Positions 33,724 to 42,303 of a stretch of DNA of 64,000 bases are shown here, piece by piece. A program made the translations under genes and the position numbers. The notes below the pieces were generated by a model. The model saw nothing but the letters and a program-made list of their open reading frames with translations, had not been told where the DNA came from and did not search any database. The stretch comes from Nostoc sphaeroides (GTDB lineage: Bacteria; Cyanobacteriota; Cyanobacteriia; Cyanobacteriales; Nostocaceae), in NCBI RefSeq assembly GCF_003443655.1, contig NZ_CP031941.1, positions 2,974,501-3,038,500 on the forward strand. The letters are read 5' to 3'. The number at the start of each line of letters is the position of its first letter. The first letter of the stretch is position 1.

Positions 33724-34398
33724 ATGAGTTGGTTAATTAGTACATTAATTATTGGAATCTCTGCCGCTTTTGCAACCACCTTTGACGACAATTTATATTT
33801 GACAGCTTTTTTTGGAAAAGTCAATCGCAGCTTTCGTCCTAAGCATATTATTATCGGTGAATTTCTGGGGTTCACTGCCTTAGTTTTTGCTAGTCTCCCT
33901 GGTTTCTTTGGCGGTCTGATTGTTCCAACCACCTGGATTGGTTTGCTGGGTTTGCTTCCCATCGCCATTGGTATCAGTAATCTCATCAGTCGAGAAGAGG
34001 AAGAAGAGACAGTGCAAGCTGTGTCAGTTGACTTAACCTCTCCTGTGAAATCTGAACGCCACAAGAAATCACTATTAGCAACCATCCGCGATCCTCAAAC
34101 CTACCGCGTTTCTGCTGTCACCATTGCCAATGGAGGAAACAACATTGGGATCTATGTACCATTGTTTGCTAGTAGCAATCTTCCAAGTTTGGGTGTAATT
34201 CTGTGTGTTTGCTACTTTACTGTTGGAGTGTGGTGCTTACTGTCTTACAACCTGACTCGTAATCCTCTCATGGCTCCGGTTTTAACTCGCTTCGGTCGAA
34301 AAGTTTTCCCCTTTGTCTTAATTTACCTGGGACTCTCTATCTTAATTAAAAGTGAAACATATCGGCTTTTACCTAGTCTGGCAATGCTTTCTAATTAG
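33724..34398 (+). CDS. CadD-like cadmium resistance/LysE-type transporter
   Basis: 224 aa, five to six hydrophobic segments. AAFATTFDDNLYLTAFFGKV and GEFLGFTALVFASLPGFFGG near the start, and ANGGNNIGIYVPLFAS in the middle, are the marks of the Cad family (Pfam Cad), related to LysE exporters. Cadmium export is the family role in staphylococci; here the substrate is inferred only. Its stop is 272 bp before the next gene. Confidence 0.8.
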   Translation: MSWLISTLIIGISAAFATTFDDNLYLTAFFGKVNRSFRPKHIIIGEFLGFTALVFASLPGFFGGLIVPTTWIGLLGLLPIAIGISNLISREEEEETVQAVSVDLTSPVKSERHKKSLLATIRDPQTYRVSAVTIANGGNNIGIYVPLFASSNLPSLGVILCVCYFTVGVWCLLSYNLTRNPLMAPVLTRFGRKVFPFVLIYLGLSILIKSETYRLLPSLAMLSN

Positions 34399-34670
34399 GC
34401 ATGAGGCGATGTCTACGACGGTCACTGAGCGCAGCCGAAGTGCGGGTGTAGCTGCGGCACCCGATCTGAAAACTCGAAATTCTTGATCGGTGCTATCTCC
34501 CTGATGTAACCAAAAAAATCAAAGATTCTTTAATCACTTGAATTTATCAATTAGAATCAAAATAATATTTGATGTTATCAATCAATTTATCTAAAGTGAG
34601 AATAAAGCACATTATTGATGGCTCTTATAAAAGCAAGCCCAGCACAACGAATCAGCTTATGAAGGAACTA

Positions 34671-35309
34671 ATGAATAAACCAAATCCAAAAAAATTAACT
34701 CAGTGGATCGTAACAGCAGTATTTCTGGTACTTGTAGCAGGATTTTCGCTCCTTGACCAGCAAGCAGTTAGAGCTTTAACACTAACACCATCCATACCTA
34801 CGGAATCTGAATTAGCTCCAGTAATATCTCCGGTTACATCGCCAATGGAGTCTGTAACATCTCCAGTAATATCTCCAGTTGCACCGCCAATGGTGTCTGT
34901 AACAGAAAACGTTAGACATTTATTACAAACCAATGAATGTGTCGGGTGTAATCTGACTGGAGCAATGCTAAAGGACGCAAATCTGCAAGCGGCAAACTTG
35001 GAGGGTGCTAACTTACAAAATGCAGACTTAGAAAGGGCTAACTTACAGCAAACAAATTTACAAGGCGCAAACTTTCAAGGAGCAGATTTAGGCAAGGTAA
35101 ACCTTTTGGGAGCAAACCTGTTAGGAGCAAACCTATTTGATGCAGACCTAGAAAAAGCCAACCTGTTGGGAGCAAATCTGCAAACCGCTAACCTACAGGG
35201 CGCAGACTTGGAAAAGGCAAATCTCACAAATGCAAACATCCAGGGAGTTAACCTGATGGGAGTTGATTTGGAAGATGCAATCAGACCGGAAGGATTCACT
35301 ATTCAGTAA
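34671..35309 (+). CDS. Secreted pentapeptide-repeat protein
   Basis: 212 aa from ATG 34671, chosen because GAAGGA lies 5 bp upstream; ATGs at 34659 and 34572 are in the same frame. A membrane/signal segment TQWIVTAVFLVLVAGFSLL is followed by a Ser/Pro/Val linker of short repeats (SPVTSPMESVTSPVISPV) and then about 24 pentapeptides A(N/D)LQ(G/A) that form a square beta-helix. ECVGCNLTGA precedes the repeats, a common cap. Probably periplasmic; function unknown. Confidence 0.85.
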   Translation: MNKPNPKKLTQWIVTAVFLVLVAGFSLLDQQAVRALTLTPSIPTESELAPVISPVTSPMESVTSPVISPVAPPMVSVTENVRHLLQTNECVGCNLTGAMLKDANLQAANLEGANLQNADLERANLQQTNLQGANFQGADLGKVNLLGANLLGANLFDADLEKANLLGANLQTANLQGADLEKANLTNANIQGVNLMGVDLEDAIRPEGFTIQ

Positions 35310-35351
35310 TTAAACTGAAGTTCTCTCTGCAAATGTATTAATAAACATCAA

Positions 35352-35387
35352 AAGCCTGATTCAGTAATGAATACAGGCTTATTTTTT
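35352..35387 (+). terminator. Rho-independent terminator of the pentapeptide gene
   Basis: AAGCCTG (35352-35358) pairs with CAGGCTT (35374-35380), followed by ATTTTTT. Confidence 0.75.
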
Positions 35388-35491
35388 AACAGTGAACAGT
35401 TATCAATTCTTAACTGATAACTGTTGACTGTTCACTGTTCACTGATTTAATCAGATCGTGTCCGCTTGATTACTTATTAAACCCGAATTTT

Positions 35492-36637
35492 CTAGGTTGT
35501 TTGATTTGCTTCCAACCAGTTAAGTAAATCCTCAAGGGTTGTAAAATCCAATAAAGCCTCGCCAAGTGCTTCTAATTGCTCTAGGGAAAGAGCTTCAATG
35601 TGCCCCCGAACCTCTTGTGGTAACTCTCCTACCCGTTTTTGTAGTTGCCGTAGCACAAGTGTTTGTCCTTGTTCCTGTTTTCCCCTCTCGTAACCAATGC
35701 GCTCGCCTGTGGTAATGTAGCTCATAGTCCGCTCCTGTTCAAATTGCTTAAACTCTTGCCAAAATTCTGCTTCCAAGGCTTTTGGTAAAATCATAACCCA
35801 ATCAATAAATCGGTAAAGGTTACGAATATCTTTTTCTTGCAATCCTAATTCATACAATCGGCGAATCAAGCTAAATTTCCAAGCTTTACGTTCTCCTGGT
35901 TTTTTATTTGTTTGCTGTGTCTTCAAATGCGCCATTACTACAGTTGCAAATGGATTGTCGCTGGCTTCTAATTCTGTCCAACGATTTTGATAATCCAGTA
36001 GCTTGACCGTTTTTTGAATTCAAAATTCAAAATTCAAAATTCAAAATGAAGAATAAGAATAATTTTGAATTAATTAATTAATTCTGGGTACAAGCCCCCA
36101 CTGATTTTTAAAATCAGTGGTCTACAATCAGTGGTGGGTTTCAAGCCCCCACTGATTGCAATTTTGAATTAATAATTTTGAATTTTGAATTGTTTTGACG
36201 GTTCCAAATTCAAAGTTAAGCCTGGTATTGGGATAATTATAACTATATTGATTGGGCCGCCATGTCGGGTCTGTATCGCACAAAATCGCCAAACTCATGG
36301 CAGGTTTAGCGAATCTGTCAAAAATCCGCAGGTTGTAGGAAAACATTCTTTCTGCAAAAGTATCTTCTGATTTTGCTTGGATTTCTACATGGATTAATAG
36401 CCAAGTTTCTTGTCCTTGAATTTGCCAGACTTTAACTAACTTATCTGCATATCTCCTACCAAGTTCTGCTTCGCGGGCGATTTGTTGAAATTCCTTATCG
36501 AGAAATTCGTGGGGACGTTCCCAATTAATTAGTTCTGCTGTTTGGGGAAAGAAAAATTGCATTGCTTGGGGAAAGTAAGCTTCTAAAATTTCTTTCCACG
36601 GGCTATCATTATCTGCTCTTTCCAGTTGCTCGGTCAT
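35492..36637 (-). pseudogene. Rpn-type (PD-(D/E)XK, DUF4351) nuclease gene broken by an insertion
   Basis: The N-terminal part (36637 down to 36199) reads MTEQLERADNDSPWKEILEA to YPNTRLNFEFGTVK; the C-terminal part (36007 down to 35492) reads LLDYQNRWTELEASDNPFAT to LLNWLEANQTT. Joined, they give a normal Rpn/DUF4351 protein of about 310 aa with the motif LLIHVEIQAKSED of the nuclease core. Between them lies 187 bp plus a 5-bp duplication, a total of 192 bp; frame is preserved but a stop at 36128 ends translation. The C-terminal piece has its own ATG at 35935 and could be made separately. Confidence 0.85.
36008..36194. mobile_element. 187-bp insertion in the Rpn gene
   Basis: Flanked by TTGAC at 36003-36007 and 36195-36199. 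The ends are TTTTGAATT/AATTCAAAA heptamer-like repeats; the centre has AAGCCCCCACTGATT twice and a hairpin CCACTGATTTTTAAAATCAG. No coding capacity. Origin unclear; removal restores the frame exactly. Confidence 0.75.
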
Positions 36638-36686
36638 CAGTTGATTGTTATACCATTTAGTAATCCTAAATCATTTGTGAACAACA

Positions 36687-36719
36687 AGATCCCCGACTTC
36701 TTGGAGAAGTCGGGGATCT
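36687..36719. repeat. Perfect hairpin after recJ
   Basis: AGATCCCCGACTTC and its complement around TTGGA. It is downstream of recJ on the minus strand but no T-run follows, so terminator function is uncertain; the same kind of hairpin is common in cyanobacterial spacers. Confidence 0.6.
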
Positions 36720-36783
36720 GAGACTGGCGATTTTCATCAATATAGAAGGGATTTGCACGAAAATAGCAGTCGATCTCACGTTT

Positions 36784-39252
36784 TTAAAAGTTTGTACTTG
36801 TATAATTGTCGGAACTTGCGATCGCCACAATAGTAGATAAAGGAACTTCAGCAAAATATTGTCGCTGAAATTGTTCTTCTCTGACAGCAGCTAAAAATCG
36901 TGCAACTGCTTCCTGTGCCAAGTTTTCTGCACTATCGCTTGAATGCCAAGTGATTTGCAAATAACGGTCTTGTCGTTTGACTGTGAACCCTAAATATTTT
37001 AAAGCTTTGATGCCTACAAGCAAGGTTTGGTCAGTGATGCCGATTTTCTCTAAAAGTTGGACGCGGGTAACTAATTGATTTGTGCGACTAAGATATTTGG
37101 CAATTCCGACAAGAGTCAGCCAAATTTGATTGGGTGGTTGGAGGTTGGGTTTAGACCAAGCGATCGCTAATTGTTGCGAACTACTTATCGTTAGACATCG
37201 CCGCAACCACGCACGTAAATCATCCCAGTTTGTAGGACAATCTTCAAGCAAGAGTGGGGGAGAGACGCGATTAATCGCGTCTGTACTTGGGAGAGACGCG
37301 ATTAATCGCGTCTGTACTTGGGAGTCGGGAGTGGTTAAATTACGCCAGTCTAAGATGAGTGGGGTTAGCGATCGCGGGGCGTTTAGCCCATTTTGAGTAT
37401 TGAGTGCTGAGTTAACACTGGGACGCACGGCAATTAATCTAATTTCATAACGTTTTTTGAAGGTGTTGTAGTCTAATTCTGCTATGCAATCGCACCTTCC
37501 TATGGGCAATTCATCTTTGTAGTGTCCCCACCATATACCCGGAAAAGCACTTCTGCTGGAATCATCCCGAATATCAAACTCGGTTTTAATGTACTGTACC
37601 TTTTTTCCTTGCCAATCCTGCTGATTACGATGCCAAGGATTTTCAAACAAGCAATTTTGAATTAGCAATTTCGGAACAGGGTTACCCATTCCACAAGGTT
37701 CTAGCAGTTTAAGTTCCAAAAATAACTCTTTCCCCAAGTCTGCAACTGTTACCGTCAAGTCTGCTTGCACGGTTGGCGTTAAGGTTGTACTACCTAAAGA
37801 TTGCCGCAACTGCTGATTAATCGCTGCTGTAAATAAAGGAATATTCTCAACCAACAAACTCAAACCTGCTGCAAAAGGATGTCCCCCAAAGCGATGTAAC
37901 AAATGTGCTTGGTCTTTTACCAGTTGGTATAAATCGACAGAATTCACCGAACGGGCGGAACCACGGGCTAGGGATTGGGGATTAGGGATTGGGGATTGGG
38001 AAAATTCCTCCCCAGTCCCCAGTTCCCAGTCCCCAGTTCCCAGTCCCTCTGTACTTAACAAAATAGTCGGGCGACCTGTTTCTTGTGCTACTTGTCCAGC
38101 AACTAAGCCCAAGACACCCGCAGGCCATTGGGCATCTTCTAGGACGATGACGCTAGTGGTTGATAAGTCTAATTGAGTAAGTTTTTGTGCTACTTGCGCT
38201 TGCACATCTTTTTGCAAAGATTTGCGGCGGGTGTTTGCGAGTTCTGTAACTTCGGCTAGTTCGTTACAACGTTTGACATCCCGACTAGTTAATAATTCAA
38301 CGCAAAAACTAGCATCGCCTTGGATGCGACTAACGGCGTTAATTCTTGGCCCCAAACCAAAGGAAATATCTGTGGGGCGATCGCCACTTTTTTGGCACAA
38401 TTCTAATAATCGCCCCACCCCCGGACGCCGACGCGCTGCTGCTGGCTGTTGAAAATCCGCTTGCAGTCGTTGAATTCCTATCTGTGCTAAATAGCGACAA
38501 TCTCCACTTAACTGCACTAAGTCGGCAATTAATCCTACTGCTACTAAATCTAATAAATCTTCTAACGGATATCTTGCAATATTAGGCAGACTTTGATATA
38601 ATCCTTCGATTAACTTATAAGCTACTGCTACCCCAGAAAGATTGAACAGCTGATGTTCTCTGGGCAAATAGCGAGGATTAATAATTGCTGCGACAGGTGG
38701 ACGTTCGGCAGGTAAGGTGTGATGGTCTGTAACTATTACATCTATGCCTAGTTGTTTAGCGTAGATAATTTCCTCAATGTTTGTGCTGCCTGTGTCACAA
38801 GTAACAATTAATTTGCAACCTTGTTTTGCGAGGTTATCAATCCCTTGATTATTGAGTCCGTGAGATTCTTTCAGGCGATTGGGAATGTAGTAAATTAACT
38901 GAGTATTTTGTGTAAAAAATTGCCCCAATCCATCCCAAAGTACAGATGTGGCGGTAATCCCATCAGCATCAAAGTCTCCCCAAATAGCAATTTTTTCTTT
39001 GATCTTATATGCTTGTTGCAACCGGGCGATCGCTAATTGCATTTCTTGCCCAAACTCAAACGGACTCGCTGGTTGATAAGCTTTGTAGTTAATAAAGGCT
39101 GTTAACTGTTGATGATCTTTGATTCCCCGTTGCCACAACAATTGTGCTGCATATATTCCACTTGATGCCGGTGTATGCTGTTTCACCGCTTGGATGAACG
39201 ACTCCGGGGGTTGTTCGGTTGCTGCTATATTCCACTGCTGTTGTTCTGGCAT
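36784..39252 (-). CDS. recJ: Single-stranded-DNA-specific exonuclease RecJ
   Basis: 822 aa. RecJ degrades ssDNA 5' to 3' in repair and recombination. Motifs: WGDFDADGITATSVL (91 on), CDTGS, VTDHHTLP with DHH at 176-178, GRPTILLS, RFGGHPFAAGLSL (the DHHA1 GGH). Two stretches are repeat DNA read in frame: 37970-38047, encoding LGTGDWELGTGEEFSQSPIP, and 37262-37325, two GACGCGATTAATCGCGTC palindromes encoding TRLIASLPSTDAINRVSP. Neither brings a stop. The enzyme is probably functional because all motifs are whole. Confidence 0.95.
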   Translation of the reverse strand: MPEQQQWNIAATEQPPESFIQAVKQHTPASSGIYAAQLLWQRGIKDHQQLTAFINYKAYQPASPFEFGQEMQLAIARLQQAYKIKEKIAIWGDFDADGITATSVLWDGLGQFFTQNTQLIYYIPNRLKESHGLNNQGIDNLAKQGCKLIVTCDTGSTNIEEIIYAKQLGIDVIVTDHHTLPAERPPVAAIINPRYLPREHQLFNLSGVAVAYKLIEGLYQSLPNIARYPLEDLLDLVAVGLIADLVQLSGDCRYLAQIGIQRLQADFQQPAAARRRPGVGRLLELCQKSGDRPTDISFGLGPRINAVSRIQGDASFCVELLTSRDVKRCNELAEVTELANTRRKSLQKDVQAQVAQKLTQLDLSTTSVIVLEDAQWPAGVLGLVAGQVAQETGRPTILLSTEGLGTGDWELGTGEEFSQSPIPNPQSLARGSARSVNSVDLYQLVKDQAHLLHRFGGHPFAAGLSLLVENIPLFTAAINQQLRQSLGSTTLTPTVQADLTVTVADLGKELFLELKLLEPCGMGNPVPKLLIQNCLFENPWHRNQQDWQGKKVQYIKTEFDIRDDSSRSAFPGIWWGHYKDELPIGRCDCIAELDYNTFKKRYEIRLIAVRPSVNSALNTQNGLNAPRSLTPLILDWRNLTTPDSQVQTRLIASLPSTDAINRVSPPLLLEDCPTNWDDLRAWLRRCLTISSSQQLAIAWSKPNLQPPNQIWLTLVGIAKYLSRTNQLVTRVQLLEKIGITDQTLLVGIKALKYLGFTVKRQDRYLQITWHSSDSAENLAQEAVARFLAAVREEQFQRQYFAEVPLSTIVAIASSDNYTSTNF

Positions 39253-39260
39253 ATAAACTT

Positions 39261-39310
39261 AAGTTAGGAGTTAGGAGTTAGGAGTTAGGAGTTAGGAGTT
39301 AGGAGTAGGA
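39261..39310. repeat. Heptamer array GTTAGGA before recJ
   Basis: Six to seven units of GTTAGGA, directly upstream of the recJ start. Downstream to 39504, GGTGCGTTGCGCGACAACGC and its surroundings form another inverted repeat; no gene seen. Confidence 0.85.
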
Positions 39311-39504
39311 AGTTGGAAACTGAAAAGTTAGAAGTTATTTTTAAACAAAATATTAAGTAGGGTGTGTTATGCCGTAGGCTAACGCACCTTGAATTGTTGA
39401 CGGTGCGTTGCGCGACAACGCACCCTACATTTAAATTTATTAATATACCTTGAAATATTAGCGCCTACTTAACTTAGATTAATAAAACAATCCTGCGGAT
39501 AAAA

Positions 39505-40305
39505 TTAAACTGAGACTTCTTGAATGCTGTCAAAATTGGGCAATGAATCTTTCACTGCTTCTTCAGTAACTTGTGTGCGATCGCACCTTTTAGCAAACTG
39601 ACAATAATCACAGGTTTTGCTACCCTCCGCCACTTGCGGAAACTGCTGGTTATTTTGGTAATTTTCCAGCCAAATAGTTAACTGGCTTAACAGTTGATTA
39701 AGTTTCTTTGCTATTTGTGTATGTTGAACAGTATTGTAATTAAACTTAATATTTTGTGGTTTCCCCTCAGATTGGACAAACCAGTAAGTCATCGAAATAT
39801 TTTCTGGCAAATAGTCGCTAGTTTCTGCCAATACATACAGATAAAGCCGTGTTTGCCAGTTGGCTTCTAACTTGCCTTTATGGGGTGGTTTAGGATAAGT
39901 TTTCCAGTCGAGAATTTGCGCTTGTTGGTTATCTGCAATCAATAAATCATAGACAACTGTTAGCAAATAATCCTGAACTTGCAGAGTGCGGTAGTGTTCA
40001 CTCTCACGGAAAGTTTGATTATCAGATGCAGCCGTTAAAATTTCTGGGGCTGCATCAGCAAAATCGTGCATCCAGCTTTGCAGTTTAGCATCTGCTTGCA
40101 GGAAACTATCAATTGGCAGACCCATTTCTCGCTGCTGCATTAGCAAGTGAAAACGACTACCCAAAGTTAGCCGTTCTTCTTGTTCTGGATTTGAGGGCGA
40201 ATTGAGTTGTTCTAGGTAAGTATGTTGAAATTTACGCGGACAAACTTCTAGTAAGTTGAGTTGTCCTTGAGACAGTCGCAGTAGTTGAGTGGGAGTTGAC
40301 AGCAT
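39505..40305 (-). CDS. PD-(D/E)XK nuclease with Cas4/AddB-like Fe-S cysteines
   Basis: 266 aa. LTLGSRFHLLMQ (His), VVYDLL (Asp), QILDWKTYP (D-x-K core) and NWQTRLYLYVLA (Gln-x-x-x-Tyr) give the nuclease site in order. C22 (LEVCPRKF) and the three cysteines of TCDYCQFAKRC near residue 235 fit an iron-sulfur clasp as in Cas4 and AddB. There is no CRISPR array or helicase nearby. Probably a cyanobacterial housekeeping relative of unknown role. Confidence 0.8.
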   Translation of the reverse strand: MLSTPTQLLRLSQGQLNLLEVCPRKFQHTYLEQLNSPSNPEQEERLTLGSRFHLLMQQREMGLPIDSFLQADAKLQSWMHDFADAAPEILTAASDNQTFRESEHYRTLQVQDYLLTVVYDLLIADNQQAQILDWKTYPKPPHKGKLEANWQTRLYLYVLAETSDYLPENISMTYWFVQSEGKPQNIKFNYNTVQHTQIAKKLNQLLSQLTIWLENYQNNQQFPQVAEGSKTCDYCQFAKRCDRTQVTEEAVKDSLPNFDSIQEVSV

Positions 40306-40469
40306 TCTTCTATTTTAGAAGCGATCGCTGGGGTTACAGGGTTAACCGCAGCGTAGTTAATGACGCTAAAAGCTTTAGGCGCAGTGGAAGATGGAGAGCA
40401 AAAATAAAAGGTAAAAGAATGAATTTTGCCTTTTTACTCATCCTTTTACCTTTTTTATGTACCTGATGC

Positions 40470-40673
40470 TTATTTCATGTTAGCCCTTGCGTCCTTCACT
40501 GCGGCGAAAAAAAATAATCCTGTGAGTGGAATGCTCAATGCCAGGATAATCGCCGTGGCTGTGAAACCAAAATCTGGTTGCCCGTAACTGAGTTCAAAAA
40601 TTGAACCGACAGCCGCGATCGCACTTACACAAGAACCACCCAGGAATAAACCGCTTTTTGGAGTTAAATACAC
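40470..40673 (-). CDS. Small two-helix membrane protein
   Basis: 67 aa from GTG. Two membrane segments: GLFLGGSCVSAIAAVGSIFE and FGFTATAIILALSIPLTGLF. It ends AAVKDARANMK. It lies 10 bp after def on the same strand and is probably co-transcribed. Function unknown. Confidence 0.6.
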   Translation of the reverse strand: MYLTPKSGLFLGGSCVSAIAAVGSIFELSYGQPDFGFTATAIILALSIPLTGLFFFAAVKDARANMK

Positions 40674-40683
40674 AACTAGCCCC

Positions 40684-41247
40684 CTATTTTATTGGTTTCA
40701 CCGCTTGATACGAGAAGCCATTCTTAGATAGCTCTTGGGCTAAAGTCAAGGAATTTTCCACACGGTCTACAAATACCACGCCGTTAAGGTGATCCATTTC
40801 GTGCTGAATGCAGCGTCCCAAAAGGTCATTAGCCTTTAATGTCCGGGGACGACCGTATTCGTCTTTATAGGCAATTTCTACGACTTCGGGGCGCTTTACG
40901 TCTAGATATACGTTGGGAATACTCAAGCATCCTTCTTGGGCAACGGAGATGTCGCTGCTTACTTGTTTAATGGTGGGGTTAATCATTACCAAGGGCTGAT
41001 TAGCTGCATTATCGGGTTCTAGGTCGATGACAATTAGTTGTTTGTGAATTCCCACTTGGGGTGCAGCCAAACCAATGCCATCTTTGCTATACATAGTTTG
41101 CAACATTTCGCGCACCACTTGGCGGATTTCGTCATCAACTTTTGCAACTCGCTTTGCAGCTTGACGGAGGACGCGATCGCCTAAATAATGAAGCTCCAAA
41201 GGTGGATTTTTTAACTTTTTTTTCTCTACAGCAATTTCAGAGGGCAT
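40684..41247 (-). CDS. def: Peptide deformylase
   Basis: 187 aa. It removes the formyl group from nascent proteins. All three motifs are intact: GIGLAAPQVG (57-66), EGCLSIP (105-111) and QHEMDH (148-153), giving Cys and two His for the metal and the catalytic Glu. Length normal. The small membrane gene follows it closely. Confidence 0.97.
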   Translation of the reverse strand: MPSEIAVEKKKLKNPPLELHYLGDRVLRQAAKRVAKVDDEIRQVVREMLQTMYSKDGIGLAAPQVGIHKQLIVIDLEPDNAANQPLVMINPTIKQVSSDISVAQEGCLSIPNVYLDVKRPEVVEIAYKDEYGRPRTLKANDLLGRCIQHEMDHLNGVVFVDRVENSLTLAQELSKNGFSYQAVKPIK

Positions 41248-41609
41248 GAGTCTTGATGGCTAGATGGTGAAAATTCCTACTATCTTAATTCTATAAGACT
41301 CATATTTAATTTTTGAAATCCACCTAAAGGAACCAGTGCTTTGCGGAGGTTCCCGACGCTCGTTAGCGATAGCGCGTTCGCTTAGAGCGTCCGTCTCGCT
41401 CTAAGCGAACGCGAGTGCATCTCGTAGAAAAGATGACTAAATATAGCCAAAAATCTTTAGTCTACTTCAGTAGACTTTAGCCGTTAGCCTTGAACTTTAG
41501 TTCCAGGGGGGCGAGGAAGCCAACAGTTAATTGCAACTAGGATTCCTATACAATATTTTTTTAGTAAAAAGATTTCTTAAATCTATTTTTTATTGATGGA
41601 AACCTATTT
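41248..41609. other. Intergenic region with palindromic repeat
   Basis: 362 bp without a gene. 41369-41415 holds CGTTCGCTTAGAGCG followed by CGCTCTAAGCGAACGCG, a strong stem; this GCGTCCGTCTCG-type repeat is related to pieces at 18480-18545 and inside cobB. GCCTTGAACTTTAGTTCC at 41487 resembles the hairpin at 18110. Confidence 0.6.
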
Positions 41610-41897
41610 CTAACAATATTTTTTCGCATCCTCACCACATTCATTAACTAAATATAATAAACACTTAAAACGAAGACCAACTATTTGTTCATAGAGGGGA
41701 TTAATTTTACACAAAGGTGGAATTTGGAACAGAGTCCGACCGAAAACTGTAACCGTTCTTTCAAAAGGGCAATTGGAGGGAATTACTTTGCACAATAGTT
41801 TTGCTAGATGATAATCATGTATTTCTATGGACTCAAGTTGATATCGGATTTGGCTTAATAAGTTATTATCCAAGTTGGCTTTATTTAATAAGTTCAT
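41610..41897 (-). CDS. Mo-dependent nitrogenase C-terminal domain protein
   Basis: 95 aa. NCPFERTVTVFGRTLFQIPP, then LCKINPLYEQIVGLRFKCL and YLVNECGED, match the Mo-nitro_C family, small cyanobacterial proteins named from a domain appended to some nitrogenase genes. An AAGGAG lies 9 bp before the ATG. No nif genes are in the window. Role unknown; the presence fits a diazotroph. Confidence 0.8.
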   Translation of the reverse strand: MNLLNKANLDNNLLSQIRYQLESIEIHDYHLAKLLCKVIPSNCPFERTVTVFGRTLFQIPPLCKINPLYEQIVGLRFKCLLYLVNECGEDAKKYC

Positions 41898-42303
41898 GAT
41901 TTAAATCTCCTTCAATCAATCAACCTTGTTTGTTACTTTAAAGTTACACCTATCCTCAGAGACTAAACATCGTAAAATTACCAAACTATTTTCCCCTTTT
42001 TTTGAAGTTAGTTATAAAAACAGTAAAATTGCTGATAAACCACGACAGGTAGCCAATTGCTATCAATAACTGTGGGAGCGACAGTGAGTGTATCTATGCT
42101 GAATGGCATGAAGATAGGGTAAATGATCAAGACAGCAGGACGGTACAGGAGCAAAGGAGCAGGAAGGAAGTAGCAATGGATAAAAGTTGATGTATTGGCA
42201 AACTTTGCACTATTGACTATAAATAGTGATGTTATTGACGCAAAGATGCAAAAGCTGAACTTAGCGCCAAGGCGTTAAGTTAATTAAAATTTTGAGGTGA
42301 TGT
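41898..42303. other. Divergent intergenic region
   Basis: 406 bp between the Mo-nitro_C gene and the ftsX-like gene, no gene seen. It ends with GAGGTGA, a strong ribosome-binding site 4 bp before the GTG at 42304. Confidence 0.5.

Noticed and set aside
35492..35935. Separate small gene
   Set aside because: It is the C-terminal part of the Rpn-type gene; the reading frame continues upstream to the insertion at 36007.
39505..40305. cas4
   Set aside because: Motifs fit Cas4-like nucleases, but no CRISPR array or other cas gene is present.
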